From contig JASJCA010000003.1 of NCBI GenBank assembly GCA_030066215.1, positions 1 through 64,000 of the forward strand: 64,000 nt of DNA, given 5' to 3'. The notes below the pieces were generated by a model. That model was given only the letters and a program-made list of their open reading frames with translations, was not told where the DNA came from and did not search any database. Origin of the DNA: Rhodobacter sp. Lineage in GTDB: Bacteria > Pseudomonadota > Alphaproteobacteria > Rhodobacterales > Rhodobacteraceae. Shown here piece by piece: positions 21,024-31,251 of the stretch; position 1 is the first letter of the stretch; each line of letters opens with the position of its first letter. Both the position numbers and the translations under genes were made by a program.

Positions 21024-22793
21024 TCAGGTCTGACGTTCGACCGAGATATTGAGTAACACCTGCCGACGTTGGTCCACGGCCACCGAAATCGCACGAGCCA
21101 GCGCGGCGGGCAGGTCGTTTCCGTCAGTCACGGATTCCGTATAGGCTCGACTGGCCTCTGCCGTTTTGCAGAAGTCCGGGCTTGGCCGCAGTGACGTAAG
21201 AGGGACGTCATTCGTTTTCGATGCGGCACCATCCCTGTAAAGGCCGACAACGGATCGCCGCACCGCACCCCATTCTTCGTTGTTCAACACCAGGGTGATG
21301 ACCGGCAGATTCAGGGCTTCGCAAACTTGGTGGCACGCCGTTGGGTTGGCGAACATATAACTGCCGTCTCCCATCGTCGCAAAGACCAGCCTATCCGGGT
21401 CGGCGAGTTGCGCGCCCATTGCGGCGGGCAAGCCCCAGCCAAGCCCGCCGGAATGCGGCTCTTGGAAATAGCCTAGGTGGTCTTCGAGGCAGAGCGGCGG
21501 CAGCGGGCATCCCAGCTCGTGAAAGACGCTCGCTTTGCGCCCTCTGATCGCTTGGCCCAAGCAATACGCAACCCAATCCTTGGACATCGGCGACATGTTT
21601 CCGCGCCTCGCCGCTTCGGCCACCCGGGCGCGCTCATCCGACGAAAGCCTCGCCAGTGCGGCGCGGCGCGCGTCTATTCGCGATGCGTCCTTCGCATGCG
21701 CATTCATGGCGTCGATCAATTCCAGAAGTGTCGAGCTTGTGTCCCCTGCCAAGGTTATGTCGGACCGAAAACTGCGCATCGGCGTCGACCGCGAGAACAG
21801 CGGGTCCGGGCCCAGGTGAATGACTTTCGCCGATGGATCCGGTTCCGCCCGATCCGGCCACCATGGCGCCAATGCGTCGATGACCAGGACCACATCGGCG
21901 CGGCGCAACAACTCGTCAGGCATCCATGACACGTGCGCGTAGCTCGTCATTGGGATCGAGATCTGGTTCGCCCAATAGTGGGAAACCGGAAACGCCCAAT
22001 CCTCGACGAATTGCGCGAACCTGGTGAAGGCGTCCTGGGATCCGGCGCCTCGCTGCGCAAGGATCAACGGCCGTTCGGCCGTGGCAAGAAGCGCGGCGGC
22101 CTCGGCCAGGGACATCCTGTCGGCCGCATGTCTGATCGGTTGCATCTTTGAGGGCTGGTCCAGCCCGTCCGGCGGGCAGTCCTGGCAGAGCACTTCGCGC
22201 GGCAATCTGAGATAGACGGGCCCCTTAGGCGTCGAGTTGGCGATCGACCAGCCTCTGGCCAAGACGTCGGAGACCTGATCGGGAAATCTCAACTCGTAAT
22301 CCCACTTGCAGGCCTCTCGCACCAGCGCGGTTTGGTCGTACATCTCCTGCCCCCATCCGATGGGCACGGTGCGGGCACCAAAGCGGCCGGCTTCCGTGAC
22401 CGGGGTGCGCCCCGACATCAGAAACATGGGGACCTGATCGCAGGCTGCGTTGATCGCTCCGGTAGCGCCATTCGATAGGCCGACATTTGTGTGCAACATG
22501 ACGGCTTGCGCACGGCCGGTGATCTGGAAGAACCCATGCGCCATGCCGACGGCGATGTGCTCATGCGGGATGGTCAGCGCCTGTGGTAGGTCAATGCCTT
22601 TGTCCCGGGCCTCGATCAGACCCTCGATGACGGGCGGGAAATCCGTGCCGGAATTGGCGAATACGTAGTCGACCCCCAAGGCCTTGAGCTTAGCAAACAG
22701 TGCCCCTCCTGCGGTGAGTGATGTCGTCAAGTTGCCTGGCCCCCGATCCAGCACGATGTGGAGCATGGAAGACGAGCGCCGATCCCAAGTCAA
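21024..22793 (-). CDS. thiamine pyrophosphate-requiring enzyme (acetolactate synthase-like large subunit)
   Basis: GVDYVFANSGTDFPPVIEG, FGARTVPIGWGQEMYDQTALVREACKWDYE, VFATMGDGSYMFANPTACHQVCEALNLPVITLVLNNEEWGAV (TPP motif GDGSYMFAN...NN). Confidence 0.92.
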   Translation of the reverse strand: MTWDRRSSSMLHIVLDRGPGNLTTSLTAGGALFAKLKALGVDYVFANSGTDFPPVIEGLIEARDKGIDLPQALTIPHEHIAVGMAHGFFQITGRAQAVMLHTNVGLSNGATGAINAACDQVPMFLMSGRTPVTEAGRFGARTVPIGWGQEMYDQTALVREACKWDYELRFPDQVSDVLARGWSIANSTPKGPVYLRLPREVLCQDCPPDGLDQPSKMQPIRHAADRMSLAEAAALLATAERPLILAQRGAGSQDAFTRFAQFVEDWAFPVSHYWANQISIPMTSYAHVSWMPDELLRRADVVLVIDALAPWWPDRAEPDPSAKVIHLGPDPLFSRSTPMRSFRSDITLAGDTSSTLLELIDAMNAHAKDASRIDARRAALARLSSDERARVAEAARRGNMSPMSKDWVAYCLGQAIRGRKASVFHELGCPLPPLCLEDHLGYFQEPHSGGLGWGLPAAMGAQLADPDRLVFATMGDGSYMFANPTACHQVCEALNLPVITLVLNNEEWGAVRRSVVGLYRDGAASKTNDVPLTSLRPSPDFCKTAEASRAYTESVTDGNDLPAALARAISVAVDQRRQVLLNISVERQT

Positions 22794-22900
22794 TTGACGC
22801 GGGCTTCTGACGGTCGCGGAGTGTCAGGCGAACCGGACCCGTACGGAACTTGCCCGTTACCAGTCGGACCAGGTTAGCACTCCAAGCGCGCGCGGCGTGG

Positions 22901-23428
22901 TCATTGATCCTGGTCAGGGTAGATATAGGGGGTGATGTTTTCGGCGGACATGGCGTAGCCGATCTCGGCCAGGGCGGTGGCCGTGGCGGCGGTGCCGAAC
23001 ATCCCGGTGACGTAGACCGGGTCGTAGAGGCCCTCGTATTCGTAAGGCCGCTCGGTGGTGACCAGGACCAGCTGGTTGGCGGGCGGCGGTGGGACGTGGA
23101 TGCAGGCGCCGACGAAGGGGGCGAGGATGAAGGCGGTCACGCCGGTCGACTCGAAATCCAGCGGCACGACGAAGCCCGGCAGTCGCACGATCATGCCGTT
23201 GTACCGATCCGTGACCGCGCGGGCCTCTTCCTGTTCGAACCCGGTGGTGAGCTGGCCGTGTTCTACCACGCCGAGCCCGCGCAGGGTCCTCAGAAGCGTG
23301 CCGCCGTCGCCGTCGGGGATCAGGTCGTCCCAGTCGAGGTCGATGTAGTCCTTGGCTCGCGCCGACCAGGGCGCCAGCGCGAGCGGGCCGGCGGCAAGCG
23401 CGGTCAGGATGTGGCGGCGGGTCAACAT
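22901..23428 (-). CDS. DUF3299 domain exported protein (Zrg-type operon member)
   Basis: Signal peptide; GMIVRLPGFVVPLDFESTGVTAFILAPFVGACIHVPPPPANQLVLV. Confidence 0.88.
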   Translation of the reverse strand: MLTRRHILTALAAGPLALAPWSARAKDYIDLDWDDLIPDGDGGTLLRTLRGLGVVEHGQLTTGFEQEEARAVTDRYNGMIVRLPGFVVPLDFESTGVTAFILAPFVGACIHVPPPPANQLVLVTTERPYEYEGLYDPVYVTGMFGTAATATALAEIGYAMSAENITPYIYPDQDQ

Positions 23429-23461
23429 GGTCTTCTCCTGGCTCGGGCCGGCGGCGCGGGG

Positions 23462-24508
23462 TCAGTTCGCGCGCCCGGCAATGCCGATATATTGGTTGAC
23501 GGCGAAGATGTCCTCGATCGCCTTAGGCGGGGCGGCGGCGATCGCGCGCCGCAGCGGGTCGGACATGCTCCAGTCGCTGCGAAAGCCGAATTGGCGGGCG
23601 ACGGCCCCGGCCAGCTCGGGCGAGCGGTCCAGTAGTTCAGCTACGCCGCGGCGGATCTCGCGCCGGGTGGCGCGCGGGCCGGTCTGGCCGTGGATCGCCA
23701 GGGCCTCGATGATCTTTTCGCGGGTGGCGATGGGCAGCGCCGCCGGCGCGAGGTGCCGGTCGAGCACGTAGCCGACGGCCTCCGGGCCGCCGAGTTCGAT
23801 CAGGGCGGTGGCGTAAGCGCCGAGATAGGGCACGTCGCGCCGGGCCGCGGCGTCCAGCCCTGCGGACAGGACCTGGGCCAGCCGTTTGTCGCCTGACAGG
23901 CCGGCCAGCAGGATGCGGATCGGCCGCAGGTCGGGATCGCCGGCCTCCAGGTCGCCCTGCAGGCCGGTGACTTTCGGCAGCCGCAAGCCGCGCAGCACGC
24001 CGTAATCGGCGCGGTCGAGTTCCAACAGCGCCAGGTGCCGGATGTCCGGGTTGGGGTCGTTCACGCGTGCGGCGAAAAGCTGGAACCGGTCCTCGTCGCC
24101 GCCGAGCGCCCAGGTGGTCTGGCGCGCCACGACGGTGTCGACCAGCGCGCGGTAGCCGGGGTCGAGCACGGCGAGCCTCACCCAAGGCCCATAGGCCCCA
24201 TCGCGGGCAAAAAGCACAGAGTCGGCGGGGTTGCGATCGAGCCGGGCGCGGGTTTCGGTGTCGACCGGGATGGGGATGTCGACCGCCTCGGACGGCCCCA
24301 CCAGGGCGGCGACCGGGGCGTAGCGGCCGGGGCGCGACGGGTCGGGGCGGGCCACGACCACATGATCGCTGCCCATCAGAATATCGACCAGGGTCGGGTC
24401 GGGCGTGTAGCTGTGAAAGGCGCAGGCCGCCGCGGCCTGCGCAAAAGCGCCCCACAGGGCCCCCACCAGCGCCAGTCCCGTCGCCATTCGCCTCACCTTC
24501 GGCACCAT
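23462..24508 (-). CDS. hypothetical exported protein in zrg-like operon
   Basis: MVPKVRRMATGLALVGALWGAFAQAAAACAFHSYTPDPTLVDILMGSDHVVVARPD; signal-peptide start chosen inside the longer ORF. Confidence 0.75.
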   Translation of the reverse strand: MVPKVRRMATGLALVGALWGAFAQAAAACAFHSYTPDPTLVDILMGSDHVVVARPDPSRPGRYAPVAALVGPSEAVDIPIPVDTETRARLDRNPADSVLFARDGAYGPWVRLAVLDPGYRALVDTVVARQTTWALGGDEDRFQLFAARVNDPNPDIRHLALLELDRADYGVLRGLRLPKVTGLQGDLEAGDPDLRPIRILLAGLSGDKRLAQVLSAGLDAAARRDVPYLGAYATALIELGGPEAVGYVLDRHLAPAALPIATREKIIEALAIHGQTGPRATRREIRRGVAELLDRSPELAGAVARQFGFRSDWSMSDPLRRAIAAAPPKAIEDIFAVNQYIGIAGRAN

Positions 24509-24510
24509 CG

Positions 24511-25761
24511 TCAGACCTTTATCTGCATCCCGTCGGCCAGCGACATCCGGTAGGCGCGCAGGGCCGGGGCCAGGCTCACCAGCGTGCCGGCCGCGACCAC
24601 CGCCGCCAGGACCGCCAGCTCGCGCCCCGTCGGCGCGCCTATCTGCAGGTATAGCCCGAAGGCCGCGTCGACATAAGAGCGGGCGAAAAACATTCCCGTG
24701 TAAAGCAGGCCGAGCCCGAAGAGCACCGCCGCCAGGCTCATCAACGCGGCCTCGGTCATCAACAGCGCCAGGATGGTCCAGGGCCGGGCACCGACGGCCC
24801 GAAGGATCGCCATCTCGCGGCGGCGTTCGTTGAGGCCGGAAAAGATCATCGCCGCCATGCCCAGAAGCGCGGTGACGACGACCATCACCGACACGCCCAC
24901 CAGTGCGGTTTCGGCCACGCCGATGATGTCCCACAATTCGCCGAGCGCCACACCGGGCAGGATCGCCAGCAAAGGCTCTTCGGCGTACTCGTTGATCCAG
25001 CGCTGCAGGCCGAAGATCTGCAGCTTCGAGGTCACGCCGATCAGCGCGGCGGTGATCGCCTTCGGCGCCAGTTCCATCTGCCGGACCTCGTCGGCGCTGA
25101 CGGTGTCGCGCGACCGCCCGCCGCCGGTCCAGTCCACGTGGATCGCCTCGATCGCCTCGAGGCTGACGAACACGGTGCGGTCGACCGGCGTGCCGGTCTT
25201 GGCGAGGATGCCCGAGACGCGGAACGGCTTGTCGTCGTGTTCAGTGAAGGACGCGATGCCGTGTGCGACGACGATCTCCTGCCCCAGGCCATAGCCGAGC
25301 TGCGCGGCCACATCGGCACCCAGGACGGCGTCGAACAGGTCGTCGTAGGCCACGCCCGCGGCATAGTCCAGCGCGCGCCCGGCGCGGTATTTGTAGCGGT
25401 CGAAGAACGCCGTGGTGGTGCCGAGCACCCTATAGCCGCGGTGGCTGTCGCCAAGCGACATCGGCACGATCCACTCGACCTCGTCGCGCGCGGCGATGTC
25501 CTGGTAGCTCTCCCAGGTGAGGTTGTTGGTGGCGTTGCCGACCCGGAACACGGAATAGAGCAAGAGTTGCACGCCGCCCGACCGCGCTCCGACGATCAGA
25601 TCGGTGCCCGAGATCGTGTCGGCAAAGCTGGCCTTGGCGCCGGTGCGCACCTTTTCGACGCCCAGAAACAGCGCTACCGAAAGTGCGACGGCGAAGACCG
25701 TGAGCCCGACGGTCAGGCGGCGGCTGAGGAGCGATTGCCAGGCCAGGCGGATCAGGATCAT
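24511..25761 (-). CDS. ABC transporter permease (FtsX/MacB-like)
   Basis: N-terminal TM, large extracytoplasmic domain, three C-terminal TMs with MAAMIFSGLNERRREMAILRAVGARPWTILALLMTEAALMSL. Confidence 0.92.
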   Translation of the reverse strand: MILIRLAWQSLLSRRLTVGLTVFAVALSVALFLGVEKVRTGAKASFADTISGTDLIVGARSGGVQLLLYSVFRVGNATNNLTWESYQDIAARDEVEWIVPMSLGDSHRGYRVLGTTTAFFDRYKYRAGRALDYAAGVAYDDLFDAVLGADVAAQLGYGLGQEIVVAHGIASFTEHDDKPFRVSGILAKTGTPVDRTVFVSLEAIEAIHVDWTGGGRSRDTVSADEVRQMELAPKAITAALIGVTSKLQIFGLQRWINEYAEEPLLAILPGVALGELWDIIGVAETALVGVSVMVVVTALLGMAAMIFSGLNERRREMAILRAVGARPWTILALLMTEAALMSLAAVLFGLGLLYTGMFFARSYVDAAFGLYLQIGAPTGRELAVLAAVVAAGTLVSLAPALRAYRMSLADGMQIKV

Positions 25762-26468
25762 GGGCCCGCCCGCCCCGTCGCGGCGATCTCGGCGATGTCG
25801 AGCACCCGGTCGAAGCGGTCTGCCAGCCTGGCGTCGTGGCTGACCATCACCAGCGTGGCGCCGGCCGCGGCGACCTGGCCCATCAGCAGCTCGAGGAAGG
25901 CGCCCTGGGCGGCGGCGTCGAGCGCCGAGGTCGGCTCGTCGGCGATCACCAGGCGCGGGCCGCCGATCAGGGCGCGTGCGGCAGCGATGCGCTGCTGCTG
26001 CCCGATGCTGAGTTCCGAGGCGCGGGCGTGGGCCACCAGCCCGGCGTCGAGTCCAAGCGCGCCGGTCAGACGCAGCGCCTCGGCGCGCGGGTCCTCAACC
26101 GTCCGGCGGCGTTCCGGCGCGAAGGCCAGCGGCAGCAGGATGTTCTCCAACGCCGAGGCATAGGGCAGGAGGTTGAACATCTGAAAGATCACGCCGATGC
26201 GGTTGGCGCGGAACCGGTCCCGGGCCGGGCCGCCCATGCGCATCAGATCGGCGCCGTCGACCTCGACCGCGCCTTTCTGCGGCTCGGCGATGCCGCAGAT
26301 CAGGCTTAAAAGCGTGGACTTGCCCGACCCGCTTTCGCCCAGAAGGAAGACCCGTTCGCCCGCCGCGACGGAGAACTCCGCGACGCCGAGCGAAAACCCG
26401 GTGCGCCCGGGCCAGGCGAAGGCCAGATCGCGCAGCCGTATCGCATGTCTCTCGGTGGGCTCGGCCAA
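25758..26468 (-). CDS. ABC transporter ATP-binding protein (LolD-like)
   Basis: LLGESGSGKSTLLSLICGI (Walker A), ASELSIGQQQRIAAARALI (signature), RLVIADEPTSALD (Walker B). Confidence 0.95.
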   Translation of the reverse strand: MAEPTERHAIRLRDLAFAWPGRTGFSLGVAEFSVAAGERVFLLGESGSGKSTLLSLICGIAEPQKGAVEVDGADLMRMGGPARDRFRANRIGVIFQMFNLLPYASALENILLPLAFAPERRRTVEDPRAEALRLTGALGLDAGLVAHARASELSIGQQQRIAAARALIGGPRLVIADEPTSALDAAAQGAFLELLMGQVAAAGATLVMVSHDARLADRFDRVLDIAEIAATGRAGP

Positions 26469-26470
26469 TC

Positions 26471-27118
26471 CTACATCGCTTGCGTCAGGTCCAGGGTCGG
26501 CGCGTCTGGAGTGGCCTCCATCGCCGCCGCGCCGGTTTCGGTCACCAGTTGCACGTCGAGTTCTTCCGCATTCTCGAAGATTGCGAAATAGGACAATTCG
26601 ATGCTGGTCAACGCGGCGATGTCTCCGCAGGTCATCAGGTATTCGGCGTGGAATTCCGAGTGCGTCTCTTCCTCGCCGTGGTCGTCGTGGTGCTCTTCGC
26701 CTTCGGCATGCGCCTCACCTTCGGCGTGCTCGTCGTGGTGTTCCTCACCCTCGGCATGCTCCTCGCCTTCGGCATGGTCGTCGTGGTGCTCTTCATCCTC
26801 GCCATGCAATTCGGCCTCCGCCGCGGTGACCGTGCAGTCCGCCGCCGCGGGCAGAGCGAAAAGGTTGCCCGGATCGCCGAGCGTTTCCAGGGCAGCGTCC
26901 ACCGCCGCCTTGTCCGTCTCCGATTTGGCCTCGTACTCGAACCCGACGATATCGAAGCCGGGTACCTCCAGCTCGATTGCGACTTGGTCGCCTTCGATCG
27001 CGATGTTCAGCGTACCGTGTCCGTGCTCGTGAGCGTCCAGCGCGCGGGTTTCCTCGGCGAACGCAGGGGCAGCCACAGCAAGCGCAGCGGAACAAAGAAG
27101 GGCGGTCTTCGGTGTCAT
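26471..27118 (-). CDS. zrgA: ZrgA family (DUF2796) zinc-uptake-associated periplasmic protein with His-rich linker
   Basis: DAHEHGHGTLNIAIEGDQVAIELEVPGFDIVGFEYEA plus repeated EEHHDDHAEGEEHAEGEEHHDEHAEG linker. Confidence 0.88.
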   Translation of the reverse strand: MTPKTALLCSAALAVAAPAFAEETRALDAHEHGHGTLNIAIEGDQVAIELEVPGFDIVGFEYEAKSETDKAAVDAALETLGDPGNLFALPAAADCTVTAAEAELHGEDEEHHDDHAEGEEHAEGEEHHDEHAEGEAHAEGEEHHDDHGEEETHSEFHAEYLMTCGDIAALTSIELSYFAIFENAEELDVQLVTETGAAAMEATPDAPTLDLTQAM

Positions 27119-27169
27119 TTCGGGTCTCCAAAGCAGAAGCGGCCGACGGAACGGTCGGGATGAAAATAT

Positions 27170-27184
27170 TGTTATAGTATCACA
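27170..27184. promoter_or_regulatory. Zur-box-like palindrome upstream of zrgA
   Basis: TGTTATAGTATCACA compared with the Zur core TGTTATAnTATAACA (one mismatch), ~52 bp upstream of the zrgA ATG. Confidence 0.75.
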
Positions 27185-27328
27185 TATTACATCACAACCG
27201 GGCAACGCCGCCGGTCGTGGCGGCTGCGGAAAGGCGCCGCGTCCGGGTTCGGTAAGACCTCGGTCGGCCGGACCGTTCGGGCTTGCACGGACGCGCCCCC
27301 GATCAGGTGACCGGGGGCGCAGGCGAGA

Positions 27329-28205
27329 TCAGCCGACGAGGCCGTCGTCCTCGCGTTTGATGGTGATTGCGGCGGACCGCAGCACGGCACCGGCACTGTC
27401 GGGCCAGTCGCCGCCCGGGTGCTGGATGCCGCCGACCATCGTGCGTCGGTCCGCCGACCAGCAGAGCCCGGTAACCTCACAACCGTTCGGGCCGGTCATG
27501 AAGCGGGCGATTTCGCCGGTCATCGGGTCGCCCACCGACATCTGGTTGTTGCCCATGCCGGCGAAATCCTCTTCGTTGCCGTCGTTACAGTCGAATTTGG
27601 ATCCGGACGAGGCCGCTAGACTCGAACGCCATGCCGTCGGGCGAATTGAACATGTTCCCCTCGGTGATGTTCTCGGATCCACCATAGATTTTGTCGCAGA
27701 CGGTCGGGTTGCCGGCCATCACGTAGAGGTCCCAGTCGAACGTGTCGGCGGCGTGGTCGTCGTTATGCGGACGCCAGCGCACGATCTGACCGTGGTGGTT
27801 GGTCTCGCGCGCGTTCGGCCCGTTCGCCGGCGTTTCGTCGCCGCCCGCGTTGGGCTTCACGCCACGGTTCTCGTTGTTGGTCAGGCAGCAATAGGCCTCG
27901 ACCGCGTGCGGGTTGGTGGCGATCCATTCCGGACGGTCCATGGTAGTGGCGCCCACCGCCGAGCCTGCCTTGCGCGCAAAGATCAGGATTTCGGCCGGTG
28001 CCATGCCGGTGCTCTCGGGGGTCAGTGCAATCCAGCGTCCGGTCAGGTCGTCGTTGAACTTTGCGACATATAGCGTGCCGTCATCGAGCAGCCCTTCGGT
28101 CGACCCGCCCGGCTGGTAAGTGCCGTTCGAGACGAACTTGTACATGAACTCGCCGCGCTCGTCGTCGCCCATGTAGACCACGACGCGGCCGTCGGCGGAT
28201 CCGCG
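27329..28205 (-). pseudogene. PhoX/DUF839 family phosphatase, 5'-truncated and frameshifted
   Basis: GRVVVYMGDDERGEFMYKFVSNGTY...GLVRIQ in one frame, then FDCNDGNEEDFAGMGNNQMSVGDPMTGEIARFMTGPNGCEVTGLCWSADRRTMVGGIQHPGGDWP in another; N-terminal half not seen. Confidence 0.75.
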
Positions 28206-28625
28206 ACGCGCTGAGGCCGAGAGCGGCGCCGAGTGCTCCCCCAACCTGAAAGCTCGCGGGTTAACCCGTCGCCGCTTCCGACCCGCCGATGGCAAGCACG
28301 TGTCCGATGGCCGCCCTGCCATTGGTGTGCAGATCGGTTATCGTCAAAGCGTCGACGACACCCTAGACGGCCTCCCGTGCGGCGGAGTGTGGCGGTCCGC
28401 TTGACCACAGTTTTCGGTTCGACGCATACCGATTTCGGCGAGATCCGACCGGCGCGGTGCAGGATTTCAGCGTAACAACAACGGCTTGCGCTCCGCCCCA
28501 TCTGTAACGCCCTCCGGCACACCGATCACCTGAACCACCGACATGCCTTGCTTGACCGGCGTGTTGGCAAGGTACTTCGCGCCGGCGAAATCGTCTGCGA
28601 TGGTGTCCAGGAGTTTGGCCAAGGC

Positions 28626-29708
28626 CTAGCCCAAGAGATCGATCAGTTCGCGCGTCATGGCTTTGGTCCCCATATCGCCGCCGAACTCTATCGGACGCAG
28701 GCGGTTCTGGGCGAAGCCTCGCTCGACGGCCGTGTCAATTGCCTCGCCCGCGTCGGCCAGTGCCGTTTGGCCAGTCTTTTCCCCTAGATAGTCGAGCATC
28801 ATCGCGCCCGACAGCACTGCCGCTAGCGGGTTGGCCTTGTCTTGCCCCATGATGTCCGGCGCCGAGCCGTGGGCGGGTTGGAACAACCCCACCTCGTCGC
28901 CGATCTCGGCGCAGGCGGCCATACCCATACCGCCGACCAGTCCCCCCGCGAGATCCGACAGAATGTCGCCGAACATGTTCTCCATCACCATGACATCGAA
29001 CTCCCAGGGCCGCCGGATCAGATCGAGCGCCATGGCGTCGACGTAAGCGTGGCCGGTCTCGACGTCCGAATGCTGCGCGGCGACCTCGTCGAAGATCTTG
29101 CGGAAGAAGGCCATCGAGACGAAGACATTGGCCTTGTCGACGCAGGTGAGCCGCCCGAGCTTGCCTTTGGCTTTGCGCCTTTTGGCCATGCGGAACCCGA
29201 AATGGTGCAGCTTTTCGGTGGTGTCGCGGGTGATGCGCAGTGTGTCGTCGGCAACGCGATCGTCGATCACCCGGCTTCGGCCATGAGCGGCGGCGGAATA
29301 GAACAACCCTTCGGTGGATTCGCGCAGGATCACCAGGTCGATCCCGGCCGCGCGCGGATCGGCAAGGCGCTGCGGTGCATTGGGATAGGCGCGGACCGGG
29401 CGCACCCCGGCGTACAGCCCGAAGCGGTCGCGCAGGCGCAGATGCGGCGCGATTTCGGTCCCGTCGTCGTGCCGCACGGCAGGCAACCCAATCGCTCCAA
29501 GGAAGATCGCGTCGGCCTCGCCCGCGCGTTCTTCGCCGCCGGGCTGGATGTCCCGCCCGCGGTCGCGGAAATAACCTGCGCCCGCATCGATCTCATCGTA
29601 GCTCAGCGGCGGCAATCCGGCCTTGGCTACGGCTTTATCGACCACGGCGACCGCGGCGTCGGCCACGTCGACGCCGATTCCGTCGCCTCGGATCAGCGCG
29701 ATGCGCAT
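28626..29708 (-). CDS. isocitrate/isopropylmalate dehydrogenase family protein (tartrate dehydrogenase-like)
   Basis: MRIALIRGDGIGVDVADAAV; LVILRESTEGLFYSAAAHG; NMFGDILSDLAGGLVGGMGMAACAEIGDEVGLFQPAHGSAPDIMGQDKANPLA. Confidence 0.9.
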   Translation of the reverse strand: MRIALIRGDGIGVDVADAAVAVVDKAVAKAGLPPLSYDEIDAGAGYFRDRGRDIQPGGEERAGEADAIFLGAIGLPAVRHDDGTEIAPHLRLRDRFGLYAGVRPVRAYPNAPQRLADPRAAGIDLVILRESTEGLFYSAAAHGRSRVIDDRVADDTLRITRDTTEKLHHFGFRMAKRRKAKGKLGRLTCVDKANVFVSMAFFRKIFDEVAAQHSDVETGHAYVDAMALDLIRRPWEFDVMVMENMFGDILSDLAGGLVGGMGMAACAEIGDEVGLFQPAHGSAPDIMGQDKANPLAAVLSGAMMLDYLGEKTGQTALADAGEAIDTAVERGFAQNRLRPIEFGGDMGTKAMTRELIDLLG

Positions 29709-29730
29709 TCGTTCGCCCATGTCGTCCCCT

Positions 29731-30389
29731 CTAGAGTTGAGCCAGCCCGAATCTCTCCAAGATCCCTAACAGTTCTTTCGCAGCGCGTTGCCGGTGGTTT
29801 TTTAACGCATCGCGGGTCTTTTCGGCGTCGTTGCGTCGCAAGTGGTCAAGAATTTCGCGATGCTCCTCGATCGATTTTCGCGGCAATCCGAGCATCCGCA
29901 TGGCCAAAATCCGAGCCCGTGCTCTTAGTCGTAGATCGCTGAAACGAAGGCCTTGAGGCGGCGGTTTCCCTGTTTCTCGGGCAAGGTTAAACGAAAACGA
30001 TTGTCGGCCTCTGCCCGAGCAACCAGGTCCTCGGCCGCAAGTGCCGATTCCATATCCGATATCGCAACTTCGGGCGGAGCGAGCTCCTGCGCGCGCGGCC
30101 GGCGCGCTGCGAAGGCGGCGGCTTTGGGTTCCAGCGCGGTGAGGATTTCACGCATGTCATCGGCGCGATTTGGCAGGACCCGGGCGCCGCGCCGCGGCCT
30201 CAATTCCACCGGCCCCTCGGCTTCCAACCGGATCGGCGCCTCGCGCACGGGCGTCCGACTCATCCCCAGGCGCTTCGCAATCTCGGGCTCCGGCGCCTCA
30301 AATCCCGTCGGCAGTCCGTTGGAGCAAATCTCGTTCTTCAGAAGCGCGTAGGTCTCGTGGACCCGCGTGGCTTTGGTGGGCTCTGGCAT
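29731..30389 (-). pseudogene. GntR family (FCD) transcriptional regulator with frameshift
   Basis: N-term GMSRTPVREAPIRLEAEGPVELRPRRGARV ends at SAIYD*; the FCD C-terminus continues in another frame as RARARILAMRMLGLPRKSIEEHREILDHLRRNDAEKTRDALKNHRQRAAKELLGILERFG. Confidence 0.7.
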
Positions 30390-30929
30390 GGTGCAGGTGT
30401 CCTCCTAGCCGCCGACTATGCATCAAGTGAGCGCGTCGCCAAATTTTTATATGCATGCATCAAGCAACACGGAGAGAACGCTTTGTGGCCACTAGTGAGA
30501 GGATTCGCCCCAGCAAAAAAAGTCCGGATCGGCCGGCCGGAGACCGCAGAAAAAGACTTTCCTGACGACAACCCTGTTTTCGCTGACCGCAAGCGTGGCT
30601 GGTGCCGAGACGGTGCCGACATCGGCGCAAAGCGAAGCCTTTTTTGCAAAGCTATTTCGAAGACAATGGGAGGCCGCGGCTTTCGGCGACGGCCGGCGGC
30701 CAGGAGACTTTCGCGTTCATCCCGATCGTCGACCGCAAGGATACGCCGCAGGCTGTCATTGCGGGCGTGTGAGCGGCGACATGAACTCGATCGCGGATTT
30801 CACCGGCCGCAACCTGGCCTGTGCGATCATGGGCGATCTGATCGCTGGCTACGACAAACCCGAGCAGATCCAAACCTCCTGCCAACATGGCGGCCGGCGC
30901 AACGCGATATAGGCGTGTTGGGATGCGTT

Positions 30930-31251
30930 GCTGCCTGGCGCGATGAATGTGGTGGGCTGTGGCGCCGTGTCGTTGGAGGCGCTGGTCTCGACCAAACAGA
31001 TCAACGGTGTGGACGATCTTGCCGACGTCAAAATCCGCTCGCTCTCCGGCCTCGCCGGCTTGTTGGGAGCGGGCAAAGAGCGGCTTCATTGCAATCCTCC
31101 TCGCTGTCCTGCCGTTCATCGCGCCGCAGATCATTGGCTTGGCGATGGCCATTGCGTTCCCGCAGATCGCTTTGTGGCTGCCGGGGATTTCGAAAGGTCC
31201 AATGGACCTCAATGACGACAACGAGCACTCGGTCCACGACTTCGGAAAGTG
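30930..31251 (+). pseudogene. TRAP transporter remnants (DctP-like and permease-like fragments)
   Basis: GAMNVVGCGAVSLEALVSTKQINGVDDLADVKIRSLSGLAG and FIAILLAVLPFIAPQIIGLAMAIAFPQIALWLPGISKGP in different frames. Confidence 0.4.
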
